Shown here one piece after another: positions 41,085 to 49,876 of a DNA stretch of 64,000 nucleotides. Location: NCBI RefSeq assembly GCF_030551255.1, contig NZ_CP130630.1, positions 7,173,501 through 7,237,500 of the forward strand, read 5' to 3'. Under the pieces are notes generated by a model. The model searched no databases, was not told the origin of the DNA, and was given only the letters and a program-made list of their open reading frames with translations. Numbering within the stretch: the first letter of the stretch is position 1; every line of letters starts with the position of its first letter. This DNA comes from Streptomyces sp. NL15-2K. GTDB lineage: Bacteria; Actinomycetota; Actinomycetes; Streptomycetales; Streptomycetaceae. Both the position numbers and the translations under genes were made by a program.

Positions 41085-42455
41085 GTGCCACCAAGCAAAA
41101 CGAAGCCCCCGCGAATCGCCGTCCTCGCGGACTCGGACACCCGCTGGAAATGGGGTGCGCTGACCGCGGACCGCATCGCTCCGGGCCCGTCCATGGAAGC
41201 CGCAACGCGCGAGGACGCGCAAGTCCGCCCCGCGTTGAGCGGATTCCTGCTGCGCGGCCGGGCCACGCCCACTCCGCGCCAGCTTCAAGAGGTGGGGGTG
41301 CGCGCCGATTCCCTGCGGGAGGTCACGGCCGTCGAATTCCTGCGCGCCATGGCCGAGGAGGAGTACGACCTCGTCGTCCTCGCCCTCGTCGGCGGCGGCG
41401 TCCAGGCGATGCTGCACGGCCTCAAGCGTGTGTGGGAGGGCCGCGAGAAGCGTCCCGTCGTCGTCACCGGCTACGTCGGCGTCGTCTACGAGAAGCTCGC
41501 CGACGGCCTGCTCCTGCGGCACGGCGCCGACCTCGTCCTCGCCAACTCCCGCCAGGACGCGGAGCGTTTCCGCGCGGTGTACGAAGGAGTGGGCGCCGAC
41601 GCCACGTCGGTGACCGAGGTGGCACTGCCGTTCCTGGGAGGCGCCGCCTACACCGGTGAGCACGACCCCTCTGCGAAGCAAGAGCGAAGGCCCTACACCG
41701 TGGTCTTCGCCGCGCAGCCGTCCGTTCCGGTCAGCCGCAAGGACCGTACGTATCTGCTGGAGCGGCTCGTTCGGCACGCGCGGCTGCACCCCGAGCGCGA
41801 GGTGCTGCTCAAGCTGCGCTCCAGGCCGGGCGAACACACCACGCACATCGAGGAGTTGCCCTACCAGAAGCTGGCGCAGCGGCTGGACGTCCCGTCCAAC
41901 TTCCGCCTGGTCTACGGCAACATGGGCGAGGTCCTCGACCGGACCGACCTGCTGGTGACCATCAGCTCCACGGCCGCCCTCGAGTCCCTGCACCGCCGTG
42001 TCCCCACCGTCGTCCTCACCGACCTCGGCGTCCGTGAGGTGCTCGGCAACCACCACTTCGTCGGCTCCGGGTGCCTCGCCTCCTGGGACCAGCTCGACGC
42101 CGGACACCGGCCGTCGCCCGACGAGGAGTGGGTGGCCCGGCAGGGCGTCGCCGCGGACGGCTCCTACGCCACCGCCTTCGACGCGGCCCGCGAGCGCATC
42201 GCCAAGCTGCTCGCCCAGCCCGCCGGCCTGCCGCCCCTCATCCCGTACTACACACCCGCGACCGCCCCCGGCTACCTGCCCGGCATCCTCGCCCGCCACC
42301 ACCTCGGCCCGGACGGCAGCCCGCTGCCCGGTGCGCCCGCGGCCGACAAGGACCCCGGCCCGGTCCGGCAGATCGTGCGCCGGGCGGCGCGCGGCGCCTA
42401 CCGGCACGGGGTGCAGCGGGTCGCGCCCGTCATCCGGCGGATGGGCGAGCTGTGA
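41085..42455 (+). CDS. DUF6716-type putative glycosyltransferase
   Basis: 456 residues, GT-B-like without an assigned enzyme class. Features: RIAVLADSDTRWKWGALTAD at the N-terminus, GYVGVVYEKLADGLLLRHGAD, TVVFAAQPSVPVSRKDRTYL, EVLLKLRSRPGEHTTH and LVTISSTAALESLHRRVPTVVLTD, the typical polysialyl/CDP-glycerol transferase donor-site helix. It belongs with the nonulosonate genes downstream (49 bp to the next). The start is uncertain: GTG 41085 gives the expected start PPSKTKPPRIAVL but has no clear ribosome-binding site and may be leaderless; a TTG at 41064 is in frame. Confidence 0.82.
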   Translation: MPPSKTKPPRIAVLADSDTRWKWGALTADRIAPGPSMEAATREDAQVRPALSGFLLRGRATPTPRQLQEVGVRADSLREVTAVEFLRAMAEEEYDLVVLALVGGGVQAMLHGLKRVWEGREKRPVVVTGYVGVVYEKLADGLLLRHGADLVLANSRQDAERFRAVYEGVGADATSVTEVALPFLGGAAYTGEHDPSAKQERRPYTVVFAAQPSVPVSRKDRTYLLERLVRHARLHPEREVLLKLRSRPGEHTTHIEELPYQKLAQRLDVPSNFRLVYGNMGEVLDRTDLLVTISSTAALESLHRRVPTVVLTDLGVREVLGNHHFVGSGCLASWDQLDAGHRPSPDEEWVARQGVAADGSYATAFDAARERIAKLLAQPAGLPPLIPYYTPATAPGYLPGILARHHLGPDGSPLPGAPAADKDPGPVRQIVRRAARGAYRHGVQRVAPVIRRMGEL

Positions 42456-42503
42456 GCCGCCGCCCCAATCCGACTTCAAGGCCCACTTCAAGGAGCTGAA
42501 CCC

Positions 42504-43766
42504 ATGTCCAACCCGGAAGCGGGCCAAGGCGCTTCGGTGCGCCGGGTGCTCGCGGTGATCCCCGCGCGCGGCGGCTCCAAGGGCGTCCCCGCGAAGAACC
42601 TCGCCCCCGTCGGGGGCGTGCCGCTGGTGGCGCGGGCGGTGCGCGAGTGCCGCGCGACCCGCCTGGTGACGGACGTGGTCGTCTCCACCGACGACCAGGC
42701 CATCGCGGCGGCGGCCCGCGAGGCCGGCGCCGAGGTCGTGCTGCGGCCGGCCGCCATCGCCGGCGACATGGCGACCTCGGAGGCCGCGGTCCTGCACGCG
42801 ATGGACGCGCACGAGGCTCTGCACGGATCGGCCGTCGACGTGGTGCTGCTCGTGCAGTGCACCAGCCCGTTCATCCTCCGCGAGGACATCGACGGGGTGG
42901 CCGGCGCGGTCGTGGAGAACGGGGCCGACACGGCGGTGACCGTGGCACCCTTCCACGGCTTCATCTGGCGAGACGCCGACGACGCGGCCGAGACGGCCGA
43001 TCAGGCCAACTCCGAAGACGTGAGCGGCGGTTACGGCGTCAACCACGACAAGTCCTTCCGCCCCCGCCGCCAGGACCGCCCCCAGGACCTGCTGGAGACC
43101 GGCGCCGCCTACGCGATGGAGGCGGCCGGCTTCCGCAAGCACCAGCACCGCTTCTTCGGCCACACGGAGCTCGTACGCACCGACCCGGCCCGCGTGCTGG
43201 AGATCGACGACCCGCACGACCTCGCCCGCGCCCGGGCCCTCGCGCCGCTGTTCGACGCGGACCTCCCCGGCGCCCTCCCGACCGCCGACGACATCGACGC
43301 GGTCGTACTCGACTTCGACGGCACCCAGACCGATGACCGGGTGCTGATCGACGCCGATGGAAAGGAGTTCGTCTCCGTGCACCGCGGAGACGGCCTCGGC
43401 ATCGCCGCCCTGCGCAAGAGCGGGCTGGACATGCTGATCCTGTCCACGGAAGTGAACCCGGTCGTCGCCGCCCGGGCCCGGAAGCTCAAGATCCCGGTCC
43501 TGCACGGCATCGACCGCAAGGACCTCGCGCTGAAGCAGTGGTGCGAGGAGCAGGGCATCGCGCCTGAGCGCGTGCTCTACGTCGGCAACGACGTCAACGA
43601 CCTCCCGTGCTTCGCCCTCGTCGGCTGGCCCGTGGCGGTCGCGAGCGCCCACGACGTCGTGCGCGGCGCCGCACGCGCGGTCACCACCGTCCCCGGTGGC
43701 GACGGCGCGATCCGAGAGATCGCCAGCTGGATCCTCGGCCCCTCTCTCGACTCCCTCAACAAGTAA
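42504..43766 (+). CDS. neuA: Fused CMP-nonulosonate synthetase and HAD phosphatase
   Basis: 420 residues. Residues 1-240 are an acylneuraminate cytidylyltransferase (VIPARGGSKGVPAKNLAPVG, VVVSTDDQAIAAAAREAGAE, VLLVQCTSPF), which makes CMP-sugar. Residues 260-420 are a KdsC/YrbI-like HAD phosphatase (VVLDFDGTQTDD with the Asp nucleophile, GLGIAALRKSGLDMLILS, ERVLYVGNDVNDLPCF). One chain can therefore both dephosphorylate a nonulosonate-9-phosphate and activate it. This fits Kdn or a similar acid in wall teichulosonic acid. AAGGAG precedes the ATG. The next gene follows after 14 bp. Confidence 0.92.
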   Translation: MSNPEAGQGASVRRVLAVIPARGGSKGVPAKNLAPVGGVPLVARAVRECRATRLVTDVVVSTDDQAIAAAAREAGAEVVLRPAAIAGDMATSEAAVLHAMDAHEALHGSAVDVVLLVQCTSPFILREDIDGVAGAVVENGADTAVTVAPFHGFIWRDADDAAETADQANSEDVSGGYGVNHDKSFRPRRQDRPQDLLETGAAYAMEAAGFRKHQHRFFGHTELVRTDPARVLEIDDPHDLARARALAPLFDADLPGALPTADDIDAVVLDFDGTQTDDRVLIDADGKEFVSVHRGDGLGIAALRKSGLDMLILSTEVNPVVAARARKLKIPVLHGIDRKDLALKQWCEEQGIAPERVLYVGNDVNDLPCFALVGWPVAVASAHDVVRGAARAVTTVPGGDGAIREIASWILGPSLDSLNK

Positions 43767-43780
43767 GGAAAGTTCCTGCC

Positions 43781-44719
43781 ATGAGCACCAACTCCCGTCT
43801 GCGTCAGTTCGGTTCGAAGACCGCCGGCCCGGGCCGGCCGGTCTACATCACCGGCGAGATCGGCATCAACCACAACGGTGAGCTGGAGAACGCCTTCAAG
43901 CTGATCGACGCGGCCGCCGAGGCCGGTTGCGACGCCGTCAAGTTCCAGAAGCGCACCCCGGAGATCTGCACCCCGCGCGACCAGTGGGACATCGAGCGCG
44001 ACACGCCCTGGGGCCGGATGACGTACATCGACTACCGCCACCGCGTGGAGTTCGGCGAGGACGAGTACCGCCAGATCGACGACTACTGCAAGACCAAGAA
44101 CATCGACTGGTTCGCCTCCCCGTGGGACACCGAGGCCGTCGCCTTCCTGGAGAAGTTCGACGTCCCCGCCCACAAGGTGGCCTCCGCCTCCCTGACCGAC
44201 GACGAGCTGCTGCGCGCCCTGCGCGCCACCGGCCGTACGGTCATCCTCTCCACCGGCATGTCGACCCCGAAGCAGATCCGCCACGCGGTCGAGGTCCTCG
44301 GCAGCGACAACATCCTGCTCTGCCACGCCACGTCGACCTACCCGGCCAAGGCCGAGGAGCTCAACCTGCGCGTGATCAACACCCTCCAGCAGGAGTACCC
44401 GAACGTTCCGATCGGCTACTCCGGCCACGAGACCGGCCTGCAGACCACGCTGGCCGCGGTCGCCCTCGGCGCCACCTTCGTGGAGCGCCACATCACCCTG
44501 GACCGCGCCATGTGGGGCTCCGACCAGGCCGCCTCGGTCGAGCCGCAGGGCCTCACGCGCCTGGTGCGCGACATCCGCACCATCGAGGCCTCCCTCGGTG
44601 ACGGCGTGAAGAAGGTCTACGAGTCCGAGCTCGGCCCGATGAAGAAGCTGCGCCGCGTCAGCGGTGTCGTCGCCGAGGCGGAGATCGCGGCGGCGGCGGG
44701 CGAGCCCGTCTCGGTCTGA
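43781..44719 (+). CDS. neuB: NeuB-type nonulosonate synthase lacking the SAF domain
   Basis: 312 residues. Condenses phosphoenolpyruvate with a mannose-type sugar (or its 6-phosphate) to a nine-carbon acid. The TIM barrel is complete: YITGEIGINHNGELENAFKL, AGCDAVKFQKRTPEICTP, VASASLTDDELLRAL, ILSTGMSTPKQI, CHATSTYPA, GYSGHETGLQTTLAAVALGA, ERHITLDRAMWGSDQAAS. Sialic acid synthases usually go on to about 345 residues with a C-terminal antifreeze-like SAF domain that completes the partner active site; it is absent here. The domain-less form is known for some Kdn-9-phosphate-type enzymes, and the fused phosphatase upstream agrees with a phosphorylated product. AAGGAAAG lies before the ATG. Confidence 0.92.
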   Translation: MSTNSRLRQFGSKTAGPGRPVYITGEIGINHNGELENAFKLIDAAAEAGCDAVKFQKRTPEICTPRDQWDIERDTPWGRMTYIDYRHRVEFGEDEYRQIDDYCKTKNIDWFASPWDTEAVAFLEKFDVPAHKVASASLTDDELLRALRATGRTVILSTGMSTPKQIRHAVEVLGSDNILLCHATSTYPAKAEELNLRVINTLQQEYPNVPIGYSGHETGLQTTLAAVALGATFVERHITLDRAMWGSDQAASVEPQGLTRLVRDIRTIEASLGDGVKKVYESELGPMKKLRRVSGVVAEAEIAAAAGEPVSV

Positions 44720-44823
44720 GTCCGGTCCGAACCCGGTCGAACCCTGTCGAACCCGGTGTCCGAACCCCGTCCGAACCCGGTCGAACTCTGTCGAACCCGG
44801 TGTCCGAACCCGGTCCGAACCCG
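44719..44823. repeat. Direct repeats of about 40 bp between neuB and the next gene
   Basis: Two and a half copies built from a shorter unit (GTCCGAACCCGGTCGAACCC), with internal repeats of CGAACCC. No hairpin of note forms. It fills most of the 157-bp gap before 44877. Confidence 0.9.
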
Positions 44824-44876
44824 TTTTGAACCACCCCCCACCAGAGAATCCCTTACGACGGGACGGTCGTATTTAG

Positions 44877-45941
44877 ATGAGCCCCCGCGCCGGGTCCGCC
44901 GGCCCACGCACTCTCGCCTTCGTGGAGAGTCCGGTACAGCTGCTGAACGTGCTGGAGTGGGCGCACGCGCATGCGCCCGGCGCGGGGCTCATCCTCGTCG
45001 TCCTGTCCCCGATCGACCCCATGACCCGCGGCCAGCTGCGCCGCATGTCCGAACTCGCCCGCGAGGAGGGCCACGAGGTCCGCTGGGAGGAGGCGCGGGG
45101 CGGTGCCATGGCCCCGTTCCAGACCATCGGCGGCCTGGCCGGCATGCTCCGCAAGGCCGACCGGATCGTCCTGGGCGACCCCTTCTCCCGCTACGTACAA
45201 CTGCTGCTGACGATCACCAAGGCCCGCGACCTGGTCGTCGTCGACGACGGCACGGCCACGATGGAGTTCGTCGCCCAGCTGGCCAGCGGTGAGCGCCTGG
45301 TGCGCTGGCACCGCAAGGGCGGCCGCCCCGGCCCCCGCGACCTGGTCTTCGCGCCGGTGTCCTCCGCGGCCCGCAAACGTCTGACCCCGGGGGAGAACCG
45401 CAGGGTGGAGATCTTCTCCTCCATGCCCATGGACGAGATGCCTCCGGGCGTGACGGTGACCGCGAACTCCTTCGCCTGGACCCGCTCCCGCTTCGGCCCG
45501 CCCCGCATCACCAAGGGCGCCGACATGGTCGGCACCTCGCTGGTGGAGACGGGCGTGGTGGACGGCGACCGGTACCTGGAGGCCGTCGCCTCCCTGGCGA
45601 AGACGCACGGCGCGACCCGCTACTTCGCCCACCGCCGGGAGAGCACGGACAAGCTCCACCGGCTGGCCGTGGAGACGGGCCTGGAGATCGTCCGCCCCGA
45701 CCTCCCCCTGGAACTGATCGCCCGCCGTGGCCCGGTCGGCCGAACGATCCTGAGTTTTCCGTCGACCGTCGTCCACACCCTGCCGCTCGCGCTGTCCGGC
45801 ACGGAGGTCAAGGTGGCGGTGTGCGACATCGACCCCGAGTGGCTGACGGAGACCGCCTCGCCGCGGGCCCAGGGCTTCCTGTCGGGAGTGACGGGTACGG
45901 CCCGCGACGTGCACCGGCTGTCGGCGGTCACCGCGGTGTGA
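44877..45941 (+). CDS. Polysialyltransferase/sialyltransferase-like glycosyltransferase
   Basis: 354 residues. The start TLAFVESPVQLLNVLEWAHA is typical of the capsular polysialyltransferase-like family, followed by ADRIVLGDPFSRYVQLLLTI, DLVVVDDGTATMEFV (acceptor/catalytic region), TRYFAHRRESTDKLHRL and the donor-site SFPSTVVHTLPLALSGT. It probably uses the CMP-nonulosonate made by the two genes before it. The ATG has no obvious ribosome-binding site, so a slightly different start or a leaderless transcript is possible. It lies 157 bp after neuB, separated by repeats, and is still best seen as part of the same locus. Confidence 0.85.
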   Translation: MSPRAGSAGPRTLAFVESPVQLLNVLEWAHAHAPGAGLILVVLSPIDPMTRGQLRRMSELAREEGHEVRWEEARGGAMAPFQTIGGLAGMLRKADRIVLGDPFSRYVQLLLTITKARDLVVVDDGTATMEFVAQLASGERLVRWHRKGGRPGPRDLVFAPVSSAARKRLTPGENRRVEIFSSMPMDEMPPGVTVTANSFAWTRSRFGPPRITKGADMVGTSLVETGVVDGDRYLEAVASLAKTHGATRYFAHRRESTDKLHRLAVETGLEIVRPDLPLELIARRGPVGRTILSFPSTVVHTLPLALSGTEVKVAVCDIDPEWLTETASPRAQGFLSGVTGTARDVHRLSAVTAV

Positions 45942-46010
45942 CGTGCTTCCTGCGACGTGCTTCGCTTCCTGCGACGTGCTTCCTGCGACGTGCTTCCTGT
46001 GACGTACTTC
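45942..46010. repeat. Tandem 14-bp repeats
   Basis: About four copies of GCTTCCTGCGACGT, one with a short duplication (GCTTCGCTTCC), between the convergent genes ending at 45941 and 46012. They may stand in for a terminator or be neutral. Confidence 0.9.
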
Positions 46011-46011
46011 C

Positions 46012-46671
46012 CTATGTCGGCTTTCTCACCAGCAGGAACGCCCGAGGCCGCGTCTCCTCCTCGTACGGCTCCCGCAGCACCCGCGCGTGCATCTGGAGGC
46101 CCGCCGCGGTGAGCTGGTCGGCCACCATGTCCGGCGTACGAAGGTAGAAGTCGAGCGAGATCTCCTGGCCGAACCGCTCCGTCAGGTGCAGGTGCTCCTC
46201 CTTGTCGCCGGCCTGGAAGACGAGCAGCACATGGCCGCCGGGCACCAGCACACGGTGGAACTCGGCGAACGTCTCCGGCAGGCGGTCGTCCGGGACGTGG
46301 ATGATCGAGTAGAGCGCGGTGATACCGCCCAGCGTCCCGTCCGGCAGGTCCAGGGACGTCATCGAACCCACGTGAAAGCGCAGGTCGGGGTGGGCCCGGC
46401 GGGCCAGCTCCACCATCCGGGGCGAGACGTCCACTCCGAACACCGGCAGGCCGAGCGCGTGCAGCCGCGCGGTGACGTGCCCGGGGCCACTGCCCAGGTC
46501 CGCCACGGGGGCCGACCCGGTGGCGGACACCAGCTCGGCGAAGGCCGTGACCAGCGTGCGGTCCAGGGGTCTGCCGTCGAGCCAGTCGGCCAAGCGCTCG
46601 CTGTAGGGGGCGGCGATCGCGTCGTACGACGCACGGACGGCCGCTATGAAATCCGGGCTTTCGATACTCAC
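46012..46671 (-). CDS. Class I SAM-dependent methyltransferase
   Basis: 219 residues. SAM motifs: VADLGSGPGHVTARLHALGL (motif I), VFGVDVSPRMVELARRAHPD (motif II), LGGITALYSIIHVPDDRLPE (motif IV), and VLVPGGHVLLVFQAG (post-motif). It resembles ubiquinone/menaquinone and glycan methyltransferases; the substrate is not known. The GTG at 46669-46671 gives the N-terminus VSIESPDFIAAVRASYD, with only a weak ribosome-binding site; the frame stays open to 46872 without support. It is convergent with the sialyltransferase-like gene and divergent from the M20 amidohydrolase. Confidence 0.88.
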   Translation of the reverse strand: MSIESPDFIAAVRASYDAIAAPYSERLADWLDGRPLDRTLVTAFAELVSATGSAPVADLGSGPGHVTARLHALGLPVFGVDVSPRMVELARRAHPDLRFHVGSMTSLDLPDGTLGGITALYSIIHVPDDRLPETFAEFHRVLVPGGHVLLVFQAGDKEEHLHLTERFGQEISLDFYLRTPDMVADQLTAAGLQMHARVLREPYEEETRPRAFLLVRKPT

Positions 46672-46826
46672 GCTGCCGCACCCTACTGAGGCGACCAACA
46701 CGCCCACCCGACCTACAGATGAACAGTCCGACAGGTGAACAGACAGGCGTCTCACACGCGAGGCGTGGTATGCGTGAGGTAGTGGATGGGTGTCATGCGG
46801 CGTGTCACCGGCGTCACCCGGCATCC

Positions 46827-46850
46827 ACTCGCCCGAAAAGTCGGGCGAGT
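46827..46850. promoter_or_regulatory. Perfect 10-bp inverted repeat in a divergent promoter region
   Basis: ACTCGCCCGA / TCGGGCGAGT with a four-base loop (AAAG), midway between the methyltransferase (46671) and the amidohydrolase (46965), which are transcribed away from it. In this place an operator or an RNA hairpin in a 5' leader is more likely than a terminator. Confidence 0.55.
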
Positions 46851-46964
46851 GTACCCATCCGGAACGGTACATATGCGTTCGGCGGTCAGATTTTCTTCCC
46901 CTGACGGGCTGATCTTTTGTTGATCGAGGTCAGTCGACCGCCCGGGCGTCCTACCCTTCAGAGG

Positions 46965-48194
46965 GTGAACGACTTGATGTCACTACAGTCCGAGGCCGAT
47001 CTTCCCGGGGAAGCTCTGCTTCCCGGCGCGCTGCCCGAGGCGCTCCGTGACGAGCTCATCGCCTTCCGCCGCGATCTGCACATGCACCCGGAACTCGGCA
47101 ACCAGGAGTTCCGCACAACCGCGGCGATCAAGGAGCGGCTGGAGAAGGCCGGCCTGAAGCCGCGTGTGCTCGCCATGGGGACCGGTCTCGTCTGTGACAT
47201 CGGCGACTCGGACGAGCAGCCCGTGCTCGCCCTCCGTGCCGACATCGACGCCCTGCCCATCCCGGACATGAAGACCGAGTGCCCGTACCGGTCCACCGTG
47301 CCGGACCGCGCCCACGCCTGCGGCCACGACGTGCACACCACCGTGGTGCTGGGCGCCGGGCTCGTCCTCGCCGACCTGGACAGACAGGGGCTGCTGCCCC
47401 GGCCCGTGCGGCTGCTCTTCCAGCCCGCGGAGGAGGTGCTGCCCGGCGGCGCCGCCGACGCCATCGACTGCGGAGTGCTCGAAGGGGTCGGGCGGATGAT
47501 CGCCGTGCACTGCGACCCCCGGGTCGACGCCGGGAAGATCGGGCTGCGGGCGGGGGCCATCACCTCGGCCTGCGACCGGCTGGAGATCGCCCTCGAGGGC
47601 CCCGGCGGCCACACCGCACGCCCCCACCTGACCACCGACCTGGTGACGGCCGCCGCCCGGGTCGTCACCGACGTGCCCGCCATCGTCGCCCGCCGCGTCG
47701 ACACCCGCGCCGGACTGGCGGTGACCTGGGGCCGGATCGAGTCGGGCCACGCCCCGAACGTGATCCCGCAGCACGCCGAGCTCTCCGCGACCGTACGGTG
47801 CCTGGACATCGACGCGTGGCGGCAGGCCCCCGACATCGTGATCGCCGCGATCGACGAGGTCGCCAACCTGCACCGCGCCAAGTCGGAGATCAACTACGTG
47901 CGCGGGGTCCCGCCCGTGGTCAACGACGCGGGGACGATCGAGCTGCTCCGGGACGCCATGACGGCCCGCCTCGGCGCGGACTCCGTCGAGGGCACCGAGC
48001 AGAGCCTCGGCGGCGAGGACTTCTCCTGGTACCTGGAACACGTGCCCGGCGCCATGGCCCGCCTCGGCGTCCGCCCACCCGGCGAGCGGACCGTGAGCGA
48101 CCTCCACCAGGGCGACTTCGACGTCGACGAGTCGGCGATCACCGTGGGCGTGGAACTCTTCACCGCGGCGGCGCTCATCGACGGCGGCATCTAG
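46965..48194 (+). CDS. M20-family amidohydrolase (metal-dependent peptidase/deacylase)
   Basis: 409 residues. A dinuclear metal hydrolase of the IAA-amino acid hydrolase/carboxypeptidase type. Motifs: FRRDLHMHPELGNQEFRTT, VLALRADIDALPI (metal Asp region), HACGHDVHTTVVLGAG (metal His), RLLFQPAEEVLPGGA (Glu-Glu), GPGGHTARPH in the dimerisation domain, and LGGEDFSWYLEHVPG. The GTG at 46965 sits seven bases after a TACCCT box, a spacing typical of leaderless transcripts; ATG 46977 is the alternative. The stop codon TAG (48192-48194) is the first triplet of a MITE. Substrate unknown. Confidence 0.9.
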   Translation: MNDLMSLQSEADLPGEALLPGALPEALRDELIAFRRDLHMHPELGNQEFRTTAAIKERLEKAGLKPRVLAMGTGLVCDIGDSDEQPVLALRADIDALPIPDMKTECPYRSTVPDRAHACGHDVHTTVVLGAGLVLADLDRQGLLPRPVRLLFQPAEEVLPGGAADAIDCGVLEGVGRMIAVHCDPRVDAGKIGLRAGAITSACDRLEIALEGPGGHTARPHLTTDLVTAAARVVTDVPAIVARRVDTRAGLAVTWGRIESGHAPNVIPQHAELSATVRCLDIDAWRQAPDIVIAAIDEVANLHRAKSEINYVRGVPPVVNDAGTIELLRDAMTARLGADSVEGTEQSLGGEDFSWYLEHVPGAMARLGVRPPGERTVSDLHQGDFDVDESAITVGVELFTAAALIDGGI

Positions 48195-48358
48195 TGCCGC
48201 GGCAGGCAACGTTCGCCCCGTCGCGACGCCCGGCACGCACTCTCGCCGCACCGGGCACAGACCCAAGTACATCCAGTACGAGGGCCTGCGCCCGGCACGC
48301 CGAGAGCACGCACCGGACGCCGCTCCTTGACGGGCAAACGTTGCCTGCCGCGGCACTA
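48192..48358. mobile_element. MITE with TA target duplication, type 2
   Basis: A 167-bp non-coding element flanked by TA on both sides, with inverted ends of about 29 bp (TAGTGCCGCGGCAGGCAACG at the left; the right end is the complement, with one extra or changed base further in). The ends are unlike those of the MITE at 5314, but blocks 48219-48238 and 48293-48328 match its core in the opposite orientation. It too sits exactly at the stop codon of a gene, supplying the TAG. TA duplication points to an IS630-like transposase. Confidence 0.88.
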
Positions 48359-48544
48359 GTCCTGCTGGAGTACTAGGACGCGATACGAGCACTCACTGCT
48401 CGCCCCCCTTCCGGTACGGAGAGTCACGGGACCGGAGCGGTGCGGCGTCCCAAGCACACCTTTCGATCCGGTGGTTCACAAGGACGTAACCGGCCATCGG
48501 CACGAATGGATAACGGCCAGGCGGAACCCCGTTCCCAGGAGTGT

Positions 48545-48556
48545 CTACGCGCGTTA
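48545..48556. promoter_or_regulatory. Shared 12-bp motif, copy 1, upstream of the first BMP lipoprotein
   Basis: CTACGCGCGTTA, one of three copies in the nucleoside locus. It overlaps a possible -10 box TACTCT (48555-48560), so a bound protein would block transcription. The 19-base stretch TCTACGCGCGTTA-TCTGCG is nearly the same in copy 2. Confidence 0.65.
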
Positions 48557-48609
48557 CTCTGCGCCGAACTCAGCACCCACTGCGGGGCTTGGAGAATGGG
48601 GAACTTCTG

Positions 48610-49662
48610 ATGCGTCCGATATCCAAACTGACCCGCGTCGCGGTGGGGGTCGCGTCGCTCGCACTCGCCGCCACGGCCTGTGGTGGCACCAGCAGTGAGA
48701 ACGAAGACAGCGGCGCCCAGAAGGAGGACCTCGGGCTCGCCATCGCCTACGACATCGGCGGCAAGGGCGACCAGTCCTTCAACGACGCCGCGTACGCCGG
48801 CCTGGAGAAGGCCCAGAAGGAGTTCGGCTACAAGACCGACGACGTCGAGCCCAACGAGGGCGAGACCGACGCCGACAAGGAGCAGCGCCTGGCCTCGCTG
48901 GCGCGGCAGGGCTACAACCCCGTCATCGGCATCGGCTTCGCCTACGGCCCCGCGATGAAGAAGGTGGCCGCCAAGTACCCGAAGACCACCTTCGGGATCG
49001 TCGACTCCGTGGTCGAGGAAAAGAACGTCGCCTCCCTCGTCTTCGCCGAGGAGCAGGCCTCCTACCTCGCCGGCGTCGCCGCCGCCAAGGCCACCAAGAC
49101 GAACACCGTCGGCTTCGTGGGCGGTGTCGACATCCCGCTGATCCACAAGTTCGAGGCCGGCTACAAGCAGGGCGTCCAGGAGACCAGCGGCGGCAAGGTC
49201 AAGGTCGTCTCGCAGTACCTGACCCAGACCGCCGAGGAAGGCGGCTTCGCCAGCCCGGACAAGGGCAAGGCCGCCGCCGAGGGCCAGATCGAGAAGAAGG
49301 CCGACGTCGTCTACCAGGCGGCCGGTCTGTCCGGTCAGGGCGTGATCGAGGCCGCGGCCAAGGCGAAGGTCTGGGCGATCGGCGTCGACTCCGACCAGTA
49401 CCAGCAGGCCGCCCTCGCCCAGTACAAGAACTACATCCTCACCTCCGCCCTCAAGGACGTCGGCGGCGCGGTGTACGCCCTGGCCAAGTCCGTCAAGGAC
49501 GGCAAGCCGCTGACCGGCGTCCAGACCTTCGACCTGAAGGTGAACGGCGTCGGCCTGGCCGAGACCAACCCCGAGTTCGCGAAGATCGCGGGCCTCTCCG
49601 ACGCCGTGGCCAAGGCCAAGGCGGGCATCATCGACGGCTCGATCAAGGTCAAGACCGAGTAG
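48610..49662 (+). CDS. BMP-family nucleoside-binding lipoprotein, copy 1
   Basis: 350 residues. Substrate-binding protein of a nucleoside ABC transporter. It has a lipoprotein signal with lipobox LAATAC, then the Bmp/PnrA fold: IAYDIGGKGDQSFNDAAYAG, ITT-type GFAYGPAMKKVAAKYP, FAEEQASYLAGVAAAKATKT, VGFVGGVDIPLIHKFEAGYK and AAGLSGQGVIEAAA, the regions that hold nucleoside ribose and base in this family. The ATG follows GGGGAA; a longer in-frame start at 48541 would cover the promoter motif. A close paralogue lies at 51944 and the transporter genes follow it. Confidence 0.93.
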   Translation: MRPISKLTRVAVGVASLALAATACGGTSSENEDSGAQKEDLGLAIAYDIGGKGDQSFNDAAYAGLEKAQKEFGYKTDDVEPNEGETDADKEQRLASLARQGYNPVIGIGFAYGPAMKKVAAKYPKTTFGIVDSVVEEKNVASLVFAEEQASYLAGVAAAKATKTNTVGFVGGVDIPLIHKFEAGYKQGVQETSGGKVKVVSQYLTQTAEEGGFASPDKGKAAAEGQIEKKADVVYQAAGLSGQGVIEAAAKAKVWAIGVDSDQYQQAALAQYKNYILTSALKDVGGAVYALAKSVKDGKPLTGVQTFDLKVNGVGLAETNPEFAKIAGLSDAVAKAKAGIIDGSIKVKTE

Positions 49663-49722
49663 TACACCGAGTAGTAGTTCGAGTAGCGGACCGGGTAGTA
49701 CACCCACTACCGCGAGGTCATG

Positions 49723-49753
49723 AGCGGGCGGGCGCCGAGAGCGCCCGCCCGCT
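49723..49753 (+). terminator. Terminator hairpin after the first BMP gene
   Basis: Perfect 13-bp stem AGCGGGCGGGCGC / GCGCCCGCCCGCT with a five-base loop. It lies 60 bp after the stop, behind a short tract of GAGTAGTA repeats, and should make the first lipoprotein gene a separate transcript. Confidence 0.82.
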
Positions 49754-49876
49754 TCGGCGTTCCCGGCACAACCGTGCTGTTCACTCATTGCGACGCGGGC
49801 TGTCAGACTTTGGTCGCCGTGGAGTCGACCATCGGCGGATTACGCGGCCGTCCTGGGCGGCGACAGACTCGCAGAC

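Noticed and set aside
41040..43652. 870-codon open frame opposite the DUF6716 and neuA genes
   Set aside because: Covers two well-supported genes on the other strand and the promoter between 40970 and 41085.
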